Below, piece by piece: positions 55,579 through 63,690 of a stretch of DNA of 64,000 nt. The DNA comes from Mycobacterium terramassiliense. GTDB lineage: Bacteria > Actinomycetota > Actinomycetes > Mycobacteriales > Mycobacteriaceae. The translations under genes were made by a program, and so were the position numbers. The notes beneath the pieces are model-generated. The model was not told the DNA's origin, searched no databases, and worked only from the letters and a program-made list of their open reading frames with translations. Location: the NCBI RefSeq assembly GCF_900157385.1, contig NZ_LT717699.1, forward strand, positions 57,073-121,072, read 5' to 3'. Position 1 is the first letter of the stretch. Each line of letters starts with the position of its first letter.

Positions 55579-55880
55579 TCACCTACCTGTGAATTGAAGG
55601 TTCGTAGATCCGGACCCGGTCGGGTTCCCTCGTCGAGCGGGAGGTCGAGGCATTCCGGCGCTGATCCGAGATCGAACACGTCGAAGTTGCTCGCAATCCG
55701 TATGGGGTTCACCGACTTGGGGACCACGATATTACCCAGCCCGATAAGCGCCTAATCAATACCTGGTCGCGGGCGCGGCGCGTTGCGCACACCGCGGCCG
55801 GAATGGGGCCATTGGGCGACGACGTAGAGTTGACCGCGCGGCACGTCGGAATCGGCAATCGCGCCGGCGGGACCTGGAAG
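55575..55880 (-). pseudogene. Remnant of a second aldo-keto reductase gene
   Basis: In one minus-strand frame two family segments remain. Near 55810-55862 the translation GAIADSDVPRGQLYVVAQ aligns with [18 protein letters not shown] of the intact neighbour. From about 55730 to 55575 comes a C-terminal NADP-binding block with GNIVVPKSVNPIRIASNFD and a DEGTRPGPDLRTFN end. They are separated by a deletion of most of the barrel and by an in-frame TAG at 55752-55754. The N-terminus is gone. The final TGA overlaps the start of the intact AKR gene. The gap before lipN is filled by this remnant. Confidence 0.8.
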
Positions 55881-55960
55881 ACTCTCCGAGCCAAAAGACG
55901 GGTATCCCATTTCCGTCGTTTCAGCATGGCCATGAATTTTCAGGGGGAGCAGGAGCAGCC

Positions 55961-57073
55961 ATGACCAGAAGTGTGCAGGGCGGGCCGGACCTGGACCTTG
56001 GTGCCAAACGCCCACCGATGCGCTGGCTCAGTCGGGTCCAGGGCGTCGTCACCACCGCCGGCGTCAAGGTCATCCCGTGGATCCCGACCGCCGCCAAGCG
56101 GGTGCTGTTCCACGGCCGTTCGGTCATCATCGACGGCAACACGCTCGACCCCACGCTGCAGCTGATGCTGTCGGGGCTGCGCGCCGTCGGCATCGATGGC
56201 CTCGTCGTCGACGACGAACCGGCCGCATCCCGCGCCCAGATGCGGGAGACGCTGGCGGGTCTACCCGGCCCGCAGATTCACGTCGAGGTCGAGGACCTCT
56301 CGCTGCCCGGACCGGCCGGTGAGATCCGCGCGCGGCACTACCGTCCGCCCGGTGGGGCCGCCGCGCCCCTGCTGGTCTTCTACCACGGCGGTGGCTGGGT
56401 GATCGGCGACCTGGACACCCACGACTCGCTGTGCCGACTGACGTGCCGTGATGCCGGCATCCACGTGTTGTCGATCGACTACCGGCTGGCCCCCGAGCAC
56501 CCGGCCCCGGCGGCCGTCGAGGACGCCTATGCGGCCTTCAGGTGGGCGCACGAGCACGCCGGTGAGCTCGGTGCCGCCCCCGGGCGAGTCGCGGTCGGCG
56601 GTGATAGCGCCGGCGGAAACCTGGCCGCCGTGGTCGCCCAGCTCGCTCGCGATGACGGAGGGCCCGCCCCCGTGCTGCAGTGGCTGATCTACCCGCGGAC
56701 CGACTTCACCGCGCAGACCCGGTCCATGAGCCTGTTCGCCCGCGGCTTCCTGCTGACCAGGCGGGACATGGACTGGTTTACCGCTCAGTACCTGAAGGCG
56801 TTCGACCCGACCGACCCGCGGGTGTCGCCGCTGCTCGCCGCGTCGCTGGCGGGGCTGGCGCCGGCGTTGATCGCGGTGGGGGGCTTCGACCCGTTGCGCG
56901 ACGAGGGCGAGGCCTACGCGGCGGCGCTGCGGGCCGCCGGCACCCCGGTGGACCTGCGGTACCTGGGGTCGCTGACCCACGGCTTCGCGAACCTGTTTCC
57001 GCTGGGCGGCGACAGCGCCGTGGGCACGAGCGAGCTGGTTTCGGCCCTGCGCGCGCACCTGAGCCGCGCCTGA
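55961..57073 (+). CDS. lipN: Esterase/lipase LipN (hormone-sensitive lipase family)
   Basis: LipN hydrolyses short-chain esters. The 370-residue protein has an N-terminal cap (about 1-100) and an alpha/beta-hydrolase domain with the oxyanion-hole motif HGGGW (142-146) and the nucleophile elbow GDSAGG (Ser216). It also has the later Asp and His (DPLRDEG, THGF) of the triad. AGGAG precedes the ATG. It begins beside the decayed AKR gene, on the opposite strand. Confidence 0.93.
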   Translation: MTRSVQGGPDLDLGAKRPPMRWLSRVQGVVTTAGVKVIPWIPTAAKRVLFHGRSVIIDGNTLDPTLQLMLSGLRAVGIDGLVVDDEPAASRAQMRETLAGLPGPQIHVEVEDLSLPGPAGEIRARHYRPPGGAAAPLLVFYHGGGWVIGDLDTHDSLCRLTCRDAGIHVLSIDYRLAPEHPAPAAVEDAYAAFRWAHEHAGELGAAPGRVAVGGDSAGGNLAAVVAQLARDDGGPAPVLQWLIYPRTDFTAQTRSMSLFARGFLLTRRDMDWFTAQYLKAFDPTDPRVSPLLAASLAGLAPALIAVGGFDPLRDEGEAYAAALRAAGTPVDLRYLGSLTHGFANLFPLGGDSAVGTSELVSALRAHLSRA

Positions 57074-57154
57074 GCCGTCGGGTGGAGCGCCGGTACTCTA
57101 GAGGCGCCTCCGTCCGACCGCCGGGCGGGCCCGCACCGAAGGATCAGCGAACCT

Positions 57155-57916
57155 GTGGCCGACAAACCCAAGCGTCCCCCGCGATTCGATGTCAAGTCCG
57201 CCACCGGCAAATCCGGCCGGCTCGTCCAGATCGGCGGCACCGCCTTCATCGTGATCTTCGCGGTTGCGCTCGTCTTCTACATCGTGACGTCCCATCACAA
57301 GAAGGGCGGCGCCACGGGCGAGGGCGACACGGTGCGGGTGACGTCGAGCAAGGTGGTCAACCAGCCCGGCACCAGCAATCCCAAGGCCGTCGTCGCGTTC
57401 TACGAGGATTTCCTCTGCCCGGCCTGCGGTAACTTCGAGCGGACCTTCGGGCCGACGGTTTCCAAGCTCATCGACATCGGCGCCATCGCGGCCGATTACT
57501 CCATGGTGGCGATCCTCGACAGCCAGAAGAACAACAACTATTCGTCGCGCGCCGGCGCGGCCGCCTTGTGCGTCGCCGACGAATCCGTCGACGCGTTCCG
57601 CCGTTTCCACAGCGCGCTGTTCAGCACCGAGATCCAGCCTGACGAACGCGGCACCAGCTTCCCCGACAACGCGCGGTTGATCGAAATCGCCCGCGTCGAC
57701 GGCGTCGTGGGCAAGGTGCCCGACTGCGTCAACAGCGGCAAGTACCTGTCCAGGGTCGCCGGGGAGGCCGCGAAAGCGAACATCAACGCGACGCCGACCA
57801 TCAAGATCAACGGCCAGGATTACGAGCCGTCGACGCCCGACGCGCTGGTCAGCAAGATCAAGTCGATCGTCGGCGACGTGCCGGGCATCGACACCGCCGT
57901 TTCTCCCGCGGCCTGA
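57155..57916 (+). CDS. Membrane-anchored DsbA-like thioredoxin-fold protein (Rv2969c family)
   Basis: This 253-residue protein has a basic cytosolic start, one transmembrane anchor (about 27-46) and an extracytoplasmic DsbA-type domain with CPAC (Cys88, Cys91) after FYEDF and a cis-Pro NATPT loop. It forms disulfides in exported proteins and is reoxidised by the VKOR protein encoded next, whose ATG overlaps its stop. GTG 57155 follows GAAGGA. A TACTCT box lies near 57093. Confidence 0.93.
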   Translation: MADKPKRPPRFDVKSATGKSGRLVQIGGTAFIVIFAVALVFYIVTSHHKKGGATGEGDTVRVTSSKVVNQPGTSNPKAVVAFYEDFLCPACGNFERTFGPTVSKLIDIGAIAADYSMVAILDSQKNNNYSSRAGAAALCVADESVDAFRRFHSALFSTEIQPDERGTSFPDNARLIEIARVDGVVGKVPDCVNSGKYLSRVAGEAAKANINATPTIKINGQDYEPSTPDALVSKIKSIVGDVPGIDTAVSPAA

Positions 57917-58554
57917 TGACGACGCCGGTGTCAGCTCAGCCCGCCGAGGACGCCGGCGGCGAGACACCGGATGCGCCGGCCCCAGCGCGCGTGCCCGCGC
58001 CCAGCGCGTGGTGGGTGCTGATCGCGGGCGTGATCGGCCTGGTTGCCTCCATGACGCTGACCGTGGAGAAGATCGACATCCTGCTCAACCCGTCGTACGT
58101 GCCGTCGTGCAACATCAACCCGATCCTGTCGTGCGGCTCGGTGATGATCACCCCGCAGGCGTCGGTGCTGGGCTTCCCCAATCCGCTGCTCGGGCTGGTG
58201 GGCTTCGCCGTGGTGGTCGTCACCGGCGTCTTGGCTGTAGCGAAAGTCTCTCTGCCGCAATGGTATTGGGTTGGCCTGACGGTCGGGGTGCTGGCAGGTT
58301 CGGCGTTCGTGCACTGGCTGATCTTCCAGAGCCTGTACCGCATCGGGGCGTTGTGCCCGTACTGCATGGTGGTCTGGGCGGTCACCATCTCGCTGCTGGT
58401 GGTGGTCGCGTCGATCGCCTTTCGGCCCTCGCTGCAAACCGGTCCGCTGCGGGTGCTGTACCAGTGGCGGTGGTCGATCGCCGCGCTGTGGTTCACCGCG
58501 GTCTTCCTGCTGATCATGGTGCGGTTCTGGGACTACTGGTCCACGCTGTTGTGA
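57916..58554 (+). CDS. Vitamin K epoxide reductase (VKOR) homologue
   Basis: This 212-residue integral membrane protein reoxidises the DsbA-like partner and passes electrons to menaquinone. It has the VKOR cysteines: the loop pair Cys65 and Cys73 ([12 protein letters not shown]) and the redox-active CPYC (Cys147, Cys150), with five predicted transmembrane segments. Its end lies 10 bp before rsmD; in other mycobacteria the pyruvate carboxylase gene lies in this gap. Confidence 0.95.
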   Translation: MTTPVSAQPAEDAGGETPDAPAPARVPAPSAWWVLIAGVIGLVASMTLTVEKIDILLNPSYVPSCNINPILSCGSVMITPQASVLGFPNPLLGLVGFAVVVVTGVLAVAKVSLPQWYWVGLTVGVLAGSAFVHWLIFQSLYRIGALCPYCMVVWAVTISLLVVVASIAFRPSLQTGPLRVLYQWRWSIAALWFTAVFLLIMVRFWDYWSTLL

Positions 58555-58564
58555 ACGACCGCCC

Positions 58565-59131
58565 GTGACCCGGATCATCGGCGGTGTCGCCGGGGGGCGG
58601 CGCATCATCGTCCCGGCGCGGGGCACCAGGCCGACCACCGACCGGGTGCGCGAATCGCTGTTCAACATCATCACCGCGCGCCGGGATCTGGCCGGTCTGG
58701 CGGTGCTGGACCTGTACGCCGGGTCGGGCGCGCTGGGGCTCGAGGCCCTGTCGCGCGGGGCCGCCTCGGCGCTGTTCGTGGAGTCCGACCCGCGCACCGC
58801 GGCCGTCATCGCGCGCAACATCGAGACTCTCGGACTGCCCGGCGCGACCCTGCGCCGCGGCGCGGTGGCGACGGTGCTGGCGGCCGGGGCCCCCTCCGCG
58901 GTGGACGTGGTGTTGGCCGACCCGCCCTACGGCATTGACGCCGCGGAGCTGGGCGCCGTGCTGGCCGCTCTGATCACGCACGGCTGGGCGCGCGAGGGAA
59001 CCGTTGCGGCCGTGGAGCGTCCGGCCGCCGGTGCGCCGCTCACGTGGCCGGCGGGCTGGTCCGTGTGGCCCGAGCGCGTGTACGGCGACACCCGTCTAGA
59101 GCTGGCCGAACACGCGCCGCCAAACGTGTAG
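58565..59131 (+). CDS. rsmD: 16S rRNA (guanine-966-N2)-methyltransferase RsmD
   Basis: RsmD methylates G966 of 16S rRNA. The 188-residue protein has the AdoMet motif [18 protein letters not shown] (48-65) and the N-methyltransferase motif DPPY (119-122). GTG 58565 matches the family start ([12 protein letters not shown]). It precedes coaD by 11 bp, as throughout the actinobacteria. Confidence 0.95.
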   Translation: MTRIIGGVAGGRRIIVPARGTRPTTDRVRESLFNIITARRDLAGLAVLDLYAGSGALGLEALSRGAASALFVESDPRTAAVIARNIETLGLPGATLRRGAVATVLAAGAPSAVDVVLADPPYGIDAAELGAVLAALITHGWAREGTVAAVERPAAGAPLTWPAGWSVWPERVYGDTRLELAEHAPPNV

Positions 59132-59134
59132 CGT
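59129..59134 (+). promoter_or_regulatory. -10 element of coaD (TAGCGT), leaderless type
   Basis: TAGCGT overlaps the rsmD stop codon and lies 8 bp before the coaD ATG. No Shine-Dalgarno sequence is present, so coaD may have its own leaderless transcript. Confidence 0.4.
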
Positions 59135-59142
59135 CATCGCGT

Positions 59143-59625
59143 ATGAGCGGCGCGGTGTGCCCGGGCTCGTTTGACCCGGTGACGTTGGGCCACATCGACG
59201 TCTTCGAACGCGCCTCGGCCCAGTTCGACGAGGTGGTGGTGGCGATCCTGGTCAACCCCGCCAAGAAGGGCATGTTCGACCTCGACGAGCGGATCGCGAT
59301 GATCGAGGAGTCGACGGCGCACCTGCCCAACCTGCGGGTGGAGTCCGGCCAGGGCCTGGTGGTCGACTTTGTCAGGTCGCGGGGGATGACCGCGATCGTG
59401 AAGGGTCTGCGCACCGGCACCGACTTCGAATACGAGCTGCAGATGGCGCAGATGAACAAGCACATCGCCGGTGTGGACACGTTTTTCGTGGCCACCACGC
59501 CGCGCTATTCGTTCGTGTCGTCCTCGCTGGCCAAGGAGGTCGCGCTGCTGGGCGGCAACGTGTCGGAGCTGCTGCCCGAACCGGTCAACCGCCGGTTGCG
59601 CGAGAAGCTGTCGGTCCGACCCTGA
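59143..59625 (+). CDS. coaD: Phosphopantetheine adenylyltransferase
   Basis: CoaD transfers AMP to 4'-phosphopantetheine, the penultimate step of coenzyme A synthesis. The 160-residue nucleotidyltransferase has the (H/T)xGH motif in [13 protein letters not shown] and the C-terminal ISSSxVR-like segment [12 protein letters not shown]. Full family length. It is followed by the decayed purU on the opposite strand. Confidence 0.97.
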   Translation: MSGAVCPGSFDPVTLGHIDVFERASAQFDEVVVAILVNPAKKGMFDLDERIAMIEESTAHLPNLRVESGQGLVVDFVRSRGMTAIVKGLRTGTDFEYELQMAQMNKHIAGVDTFFVATTPRYSFVSSSLAKEVALLGGNVSELLPEPVNRRLREKLSVRP

Positions 59626-59633
59626 GGCGCCGG

Positions 59634-59928
59634 TCAGAAGACGACGCTTTGGTCGTCGCGAGAGATGACCCGGTCCTCGCAATGCCGGAGCACGGCGCGG
59701 GTGGCGGGGATGTGGATGAACGGCACCCCGAAGGGGCGCACGTAGTCGGCCAGGTCCGGGTGGTTGGCGATCACCACGACCGTTGCGCCACAACAGGTCC
59801 AACCGGCGGTGGTCAACCTTGGACGCCGTGATCGCGGCGCGCTTGGGCTCGGCTGCCTCGGTGAACCGGTAGTCGATATTGGCTCGGTCGGCGACGGTGC
59901 GGGCGCGGTCAGCCCTGTGCTGCGGCCG
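59634..59928 (-). pseudogene. purU: Decayed formyltetrahydrofolate deformylase gene (purU remnant)
   Basis: Three pieces of PurU remain in order on the minus strand. The first contains TVADRANIDYRFTEAAEPKR and leads to LDLLWRN. The second, in a different frame, is VVVIANHPDLADYVRPFGVP with FIHIPATR. The third is the C-terminal AVLRHCEDRVISRDDQSVVF. The N-terminal ACT domain is missing, a short deletion shifts the frame after LLWRN, and a large deletion removes the catalytic middle. In M. tuberculosis purU (Rv2964) occupies this position. The enzyme cannot be made from this locus. Confidence 0.88.
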
Positions 59929-61110
59929 TCATTCGCATTGATGGCTGTGATCGTGGTGACCCTCTATCGGCGCGGGGGAGCCGCCCATCATGCGCACCAT
60001 CGGGAGTCCCCCCGAGGTGAGGAACCGCGCGATCAGTATCGCAGCGACAACCAGGAAGGCGATGTTGAGCCAGGTGGTGTAGTTCCACGAGATCGACGCT
60101 TCCATGACCGTGGCGTTTCGCTGTTTGGGCACCAGACCCGTTGCGCCGAAGAGTAATTCGATGAGATAGCCCGCCGCGGCCATTGCGCCGTAGAAGGTGG
60201 CCAGCAGCGTCAGCATCATCCGGGTGCCGTAGTACTTGCGGTAGATGTTGAGGATCGGCAGGATCACCAGGTCGGCGTAGATGAAGGCGATGACACCGCC
60301 GAAGCTGATGCCGCCGTTCCACAGCACCGCGGCCAGGGGCACATTGCCGATCGAGCAGACGAACGACACGATCGCGACGATCGGTCCGACGATCGGCCCC
60401 CACACTGCCGACCAACCGGGGTGATCGGCCAAAAAGAAGATCTGCCAGAACTTTTCGGGCACCCACGCCGCGATGGCGCCCGCGATCAGCAAGCCCAAGA
60501 CGAGGTCGCGCAAGATCGCCAACCACTCCATGACGAACACGTGCGAGACCGAGGTGAAGCCCTGCGCCGACAGCAGCCGCCGCCAAAACGAGCCCTCTTT
60601 TTGGATCGACATGTCCATGGCGGCATGGCCTTCCATGGAGCCGGCGATGCCGCGCTCGGCCTGCTCGCGGGCGGCGTCGACGAGCCGGGACCGCACGAAC
60701 AACCGGAACAGGACGGCGAGCACCACGATCATCAGCGGGCCGCCGACGAATTCCGCCGCGGTGAATTGCCAGCCCATCAGCAGGGCAAGGATGATGCCCA
60801 ACTCCACCACGAGGTTGGTGGAACCGATCTCGAAAGCCATCGCGGCGGTGAAGTTGGCGCCTTTGCGGAACAGTGAGCGCGCCAGGGCAACCGCGGCATA
60901 CGAGCACGACGACGAGGCCGCGCCCAGCCCGGCCGCCACCGCCAGCGTGCGCGGCCGGTCGTCGCCCAGCAGGGACACGACCGTCGACCGCCGCACCACG
61001 GCCTGCACCACCGCCGACAGGGCGAAGCCGAGGATCAGCGCCCAGAGGATCTCCCACGTCATCGACCCCGCCAGCCCCAAGGCATGACCGACCGCTGCCA
61101 GCGCCCTCAT
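59929..61110 (-). CDS. Rv2963-type permease, copper (RicR) regulon
   Basis: This 393-residue integral membrane protein of the DUF318/ArsP-like permease family has about ten transmembrane segments. SSSCSYAAVALARSLFRKG near residue 70 and VCSIGNVPLAAVLWNGG hold the conserved cysteines of the family. The His-rich tail (GHHDHSHQC) may bind metal. ATG 61110 follows GGGGAGGA. A RicR-type operator sits 45 bp upstream. Rv2963 is a RicR-regulated gene in M. tuberculosis, so a role in copper stress is likely but not biochemically established here. Confidence 0.9.
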   Translation of the reverse strand: MRALAAVGHALGLAGSMTWEILWALILGFALSAVVQAVVRRSTVVSLLGDDRPRTLAVAAGLGAASSSCSYAAVALARSLFRKGANFTAAMAFEIGSTNLVVELGIILALLMGWQFTAAEFVGGPLMIVVLAVLFRLFVRSRLVDAAREQAERGIAGSMEGHAAMDMSIQKEGSFWRRLLSAQGFTSVSHVFVMEWLAILRDLVLGLLIAGAIAAWVPEKFWQIFFLADHPGWSAVWGPIVGPIVAIVSFVCSIGNVPLAAVLWNGGISFGGVIAFIYADLVILPILNIYRKYYGTRMMLTLLATFYGAMAAAGYLIELLFGATGLVPKQRNATVMEASISWNYTTWLNIAFLVVAAILIARFLTSGGLPMVRMMGGSPAPIEGHHDHSHQCE

Positions 61111-61154
61111 TGAGTCCTCCCCTTCGCTTGCTCGGGCCGCGCCGTCAGCCAAAC

Positions 61155-61173
61155 TATACCCCCATGGGGTATA
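61155..61173. promoter_or_regulatory. RicR-type copper operator upstream of the permease
   Basis: The sequence TATACCCCCATGGGGTATA contains TACCC-N5-GGGTA, the palindromic consensus of RicR/CsoR-family copper repressors. It lies 45 bp upstream of the permease start on the minus strand, within the expected promoter. RicR itself is not encoded in the window. Confidence 0.8.
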
Positions 61174-61443
61174 CGTCAAGGGCGTCGCCGGGTCCGTCGC
61201 GGCCCCGGGCCGCCGTTTTCCCTAGAATGGCTCCACAATCGGTGCGGGGACCGGGCAAAAGAATATGGACTGAGCAACCCCGCGCGCCGGATGGGCCCGC
61301 GGCACGGCGTGAACGGGCAAAATCAATGGATTTCACTCACGGCGGGCCCGTTTACCGGGCAAATCTTCGACACACCGGCGTCGCCACCACTGTCACAGAC
61401 GCAACAGCAGGCACACTGGTAACAACAACGACGCCAGGAGGGC
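61174..61443. other. Intergenic region upstream of sepIVA, no gene found
   Basis: Between the copper operator and sepIVA no reading frame has coding character. CAGGAGGG immediately before 61444 is the sepIVA ribosome-binding site. A TAGAATGG-type box near 61224 could be a -10 element, which would leave a long 5' untranslated leader of about 200 bases. In M. tuberculosis the PDIM/PGL gene block lies between these two genes. Confidence 0.4.
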
Positions 61444-62187
61444 ATGGCCGTGTACCGAGTTTTTGAGGCGCTGGACGAATTGGGCGCCATCGTGGAGGAG
61501 GCGCGCGGTGTGCCGATGACGGCCGGCTGTGTCGTGCCCCGCGGTGACGTGCTGGAACTGATCGACGACATCAAGGACGCGATCCCTGGCGAGCTGGACG
61601 ACGCCCAGGACGTGCTCGACGCGCGCGATTCGATGCTGCAGGACGCGAAGTCGCACGCCGAATCAATGGTCTCCTCGGCGACGACGGAGTCCGAGTCGAT
61701 GCTCAACCACGCCCGCGCGGAGGCCGACCGCCTGTTGTCCGACGCGAAAGCGCAGGCCGACCGGATGGTGAGCGAGGCCCGCCAGCACAGCGAGCGGATG
61801 GTCGGCGAGGCCCGCGAGGAGTCGATCCGCATCGCCACCGCGGCGAAACGCGAGTACGAGGCCAGCGTCAGCCGCGCCCAGGCCGAAGCCGACCGGCTGA
61901 TCGAAAACGGCAACATCTCCTACGAGAAGGCCGTGCAAGAGGGCATCAAGGAGCAGCAGCGGCTGGTGTCGCAGAACGAGGTGGTGCAGGCGGCCAACAG
62001 CGAGGCGACCCGCCTCATCGACACGGCGCATGCCGAGGCGGATCGGCTGCGCGGCGAGTGCGACATCTACGTCGACAACAAGCTGGCCGAGTTCGAGGAA
62101 TTCCTCAACGGCACCCTGCGGTCCGTCGGCCGCGGCCGTCACCAGCTGCGGACGGCCGCCGGTACCCACGACTACGCGACCCGGTAG
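61444..62187 (+). CDS. sepIVA: Septation protein SepIVA (DivIVA-like coiled coil)
   Basis: This 247-residue, highly charged protein has an N-terminal DivIVA-like start (VYRVFEALDELGAIVEEARGVP) and a long coiled coil (about 50-225) of repeated Ala-Glu-Ala-Asp-Arg heptads such as ARAEADRLLSDAKAQADRM. In mycobacteria SepIVA (Rv2927c) is required for division and early wall growth. A strong CAGGAGGG site precedes the ATG. It is upstream of DUF177 and rnc. Confidence 0.93.
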   Translation: MAVYRVFEALDELGAIVEEARGVPMTAGCVVPRGDVLELIDDIKDAIPGELDDAQDVLDARDSMLQDAKSHAESMVSSATTESESMLNHARAEADRLLSDAKAQADRMVSEARQHSERMVGEAREESIRIATAAKREYEASVSRAQAEADRLIENGNISYEKAVQEGIKEQQRLVSQNEVVQAANSEATRLIDTAHAEADRLRGECDIYVDNKLAEFEEFLNGTLRSVGRGRHQLRTAAGTHDYATR

Positions 62188-62224
62188 CGGGACGGCAAGC
62201 CCTTTCCTTACGCGCGGCGCGCCG

Positions 62225-62230
62225 TAGGAT
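62225..62230 (+). promoter_or_regulatory. -10 element of the DUF177 gene (TAGGAT), leaderless type
   Basis: TAGGAT lies 7 bp before ATG 62238, with no Shine-Dalgarno sequence. It fixes the start of the DUF177 gene against in-frame upstream codons inside sepIVA. Confidence 0.5.
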
Positions 62231-62237
62231 TTCCTCT

Positions 62238-62825
62238 ATGACGCGGCAGCACAGCAGCACGGCGCAGCGCCATTCGACCTCGCCGATGAGGATTGACATC
62301 ACCCGACTTGGCCGGCGCCCGGGCGCGATGGTCACCCTGCGCAATACCGTGCCCAGCCCGGCGCGCATCGGGCTGCCGATGATCGCGATCGAGCAGGGTG
62401 CCCAGCTGGAGATGGACTTGCAAATCCAGTCGGTGTCCGAGGGCGTGTTGGTGACGGGCACCGTCGCCGCGCCGATCGTCGGCGAATGCGCCCGTTGCCT
62501 GACGCCGGTGGACGGGCGGGTCGAGGTCGGGTTGACCGAACTTTTCGCGTACCCGGACAGCGCCACCGAGGCGACCACCGAGGAGGACGAGGTCGGCCAC
62601 ATCGTCGACGACACCATCGACCTCGAGCAGCCGATCATCGACGCGGTCGGACTCGAGCTGCCGTTTTCGCCGGTGTGCAGCCAGGACTGCCCCGGGTTGT
62701 GCCCCGAATGCGGTGTTTCCCTGGCGGCCGAGCCCGACCATCACCACGACCGTGTCGACCCGCGCTGGGCCAAGTTGGCTGACATGTTGCCGCCCCAGCC
62801 GGATGCCAAGCGGGACGAGCGGTGA
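62238..62825 (+). CDS. DUF177 (YceD-like) protein
   Basis: This 195-residue protein has the DUF177/YceD features: ECARCLTPV near the middle, then an acidic segment ([21 protein letters not shown]) and a C-terminal [13 protein letters not shown] cysteine cluster that may bind zinc. YceD proteins are linked to ribosomal RNA and L32 expression. An rpmF gene normally follows in many bacteria, but rnc follows here with a 4-bp overlap. Confidence 0.88.
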   Translation: MTRQHSSTAQRHSTSPMRIDITRLGRRPGAMVTLRNTVPSPARIGLPMIAIEQGAQLEMDLQIQSVSEGVLVTGTVAAPIVGECARCLTPVDGRVEVGLTELFAYPDSATEATTEEDEVGHIVDDTIDLEQPIIDAVGLELPFSPVCSQDCPGLCPECGVSLAAEPDHHHDRVDPRWAKLADMLPPQPDAKRDER

Positions 62826-63535
62826 CGTCGCGGCAAGCCCTGTTGGACGCGCTCGGGGCCGACCTGCCCGACGAATTGCTGTCGCTCGCGCTCACACACC
62901 GCAGTTACGCCTACGAACACGGCGGGCTGCCGACCAACGAACGCCTGGAGTTTCTCGGTGACGCGGTCCTGGGCCTGACCATCACCGACGAGCTCTACCA
63001 TCGTCATCCCGATCGGTCGGAGGGCGACCTGGCCAAGCTGCGGGCCAGCGTGGTCAACACGCAGGCGCTGGCCGACGTCGCGCGGAACCTGTCCGACGAG
63101 GGCCTCGGCGCGCACCTGCTGCTGGGCCGCGGCGAGTCGAACACCGGCGGGGCCGACAAGTCGAGCATCCTGGCCGACGGCATGGAGTCGCTGCTGGGCG
63201 CCATCTACCTGCAGCACGGCATCGACACGGCGCGTGAGGTGATCCTGCGTCTGTTCGGCCCGCTGCTGGACGCCGCGCCCACCCTGGGGGCCGGGCTGGA
63301 CTGGAAGACCAGCCTGCAGGAGCTGACCGCGGCGCGCGGCATGGGCGCACCGTCCTACCTGGTGACCTCCACCGGACCCGACCACGACAAGGAATTCACG
63401 GCTGTGGTCGTCGTGATGGAAACCGAATACGGGTCGGGGGTCGGCCGCTCGAAGAAGGAGGCCGAGCAGAAGGCCGCGGCGGCGACCTGGAAAGCGCTCG
63501 AGACGCTGGACACCGCGGGAAAAACGTCCGCGTAG
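62822..63535 (+). CDS. rnc: Ribonuclease III
   Basis: RNase III cleaves double-stranded RNA in rRNA maturation. The 237-residue protein has the catalytic signature [12 protein letters not shown] (about 40-51) with the acidic metal ligands and a second acidic site at [13 protein letters not shown]-terminal double-stranded-RNA-binding domain (about 160-230) ends in [17 protein letters not shown]. The GTGA start overlaps DUF177. The expected next gene, fpg, begins at 63616. Confidence 0.96.
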   Translation: MTSRQALLDALGADLPDELLSLALTHRSYAYEHGGLPTNERLEFLGDAVLGLTITDELYHRHPDRSEGDLAKLRASVVNTQALADVARNLSDEGLGAHLLLGRGESNTGGADKSSILADGMESLLGAIYLQHGIDTAREVILRLFGPLLDAAPTLGAGLDWKTSLQELTAARGMGAPSYLVTSTGPDHDKEFTAVVVVMETEYGSGVGRSKKEAEQKAAAATWKALETLDTAGKTSA

Positions 63536-63542
63536 CCCGACG

Positions 63543-63612
63543 GTGATGACCCGTCTCCCAGCTCCGCGGGGGTGCCCCCAGCGCCCGGCTTCGCCGCGCT
63601 TGCGATCATCAC
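63543..63612. repeat. 70-bp MITE-like element between rnc and fpg
   Basis: Terminal inverted repeats GTGATGA (63543-63549) and TCATCAC (63606-63612) bound a 70-bp GC-rich stretch with an internal GGGGG-TG-CCCCC hairpin. On the minus strand its core (63607-63582) matches the core of the 55-bp VNTR after ddlA at 23 of 26 positions. It therefore appears to belong to a short interspersed repeat family. No coding capacity. Confidence 0.6.
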
Positions 63613-63615
63613 TGA

Positions 63616-63690
63616 ATGCCCGAACTGCCCGAAGTCGAGGTGGTGCGCCGCGGCTTGCAGGCCCGCGTGGTGGGCAAGACGATCACCGCG
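63616..63690 (+). pseudogene. fpg: Formamidopyrimidine-DNA glycosylase, first 25 codons only
   Basis: The reading frame begins MPELPEVEVVRRGLQARVVG, the invariant start of Fpg/MutM with the catalytic Pro and Glu, and sits after rnc where fpg belongs. After KTITA the family sequence stops abruptly near 63690, and the following DNA codes in another frame for an unrelated protein. The gene is therefore cut by a junction; the remaining roughly 260 codons are missing. Confidence 0.9.
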
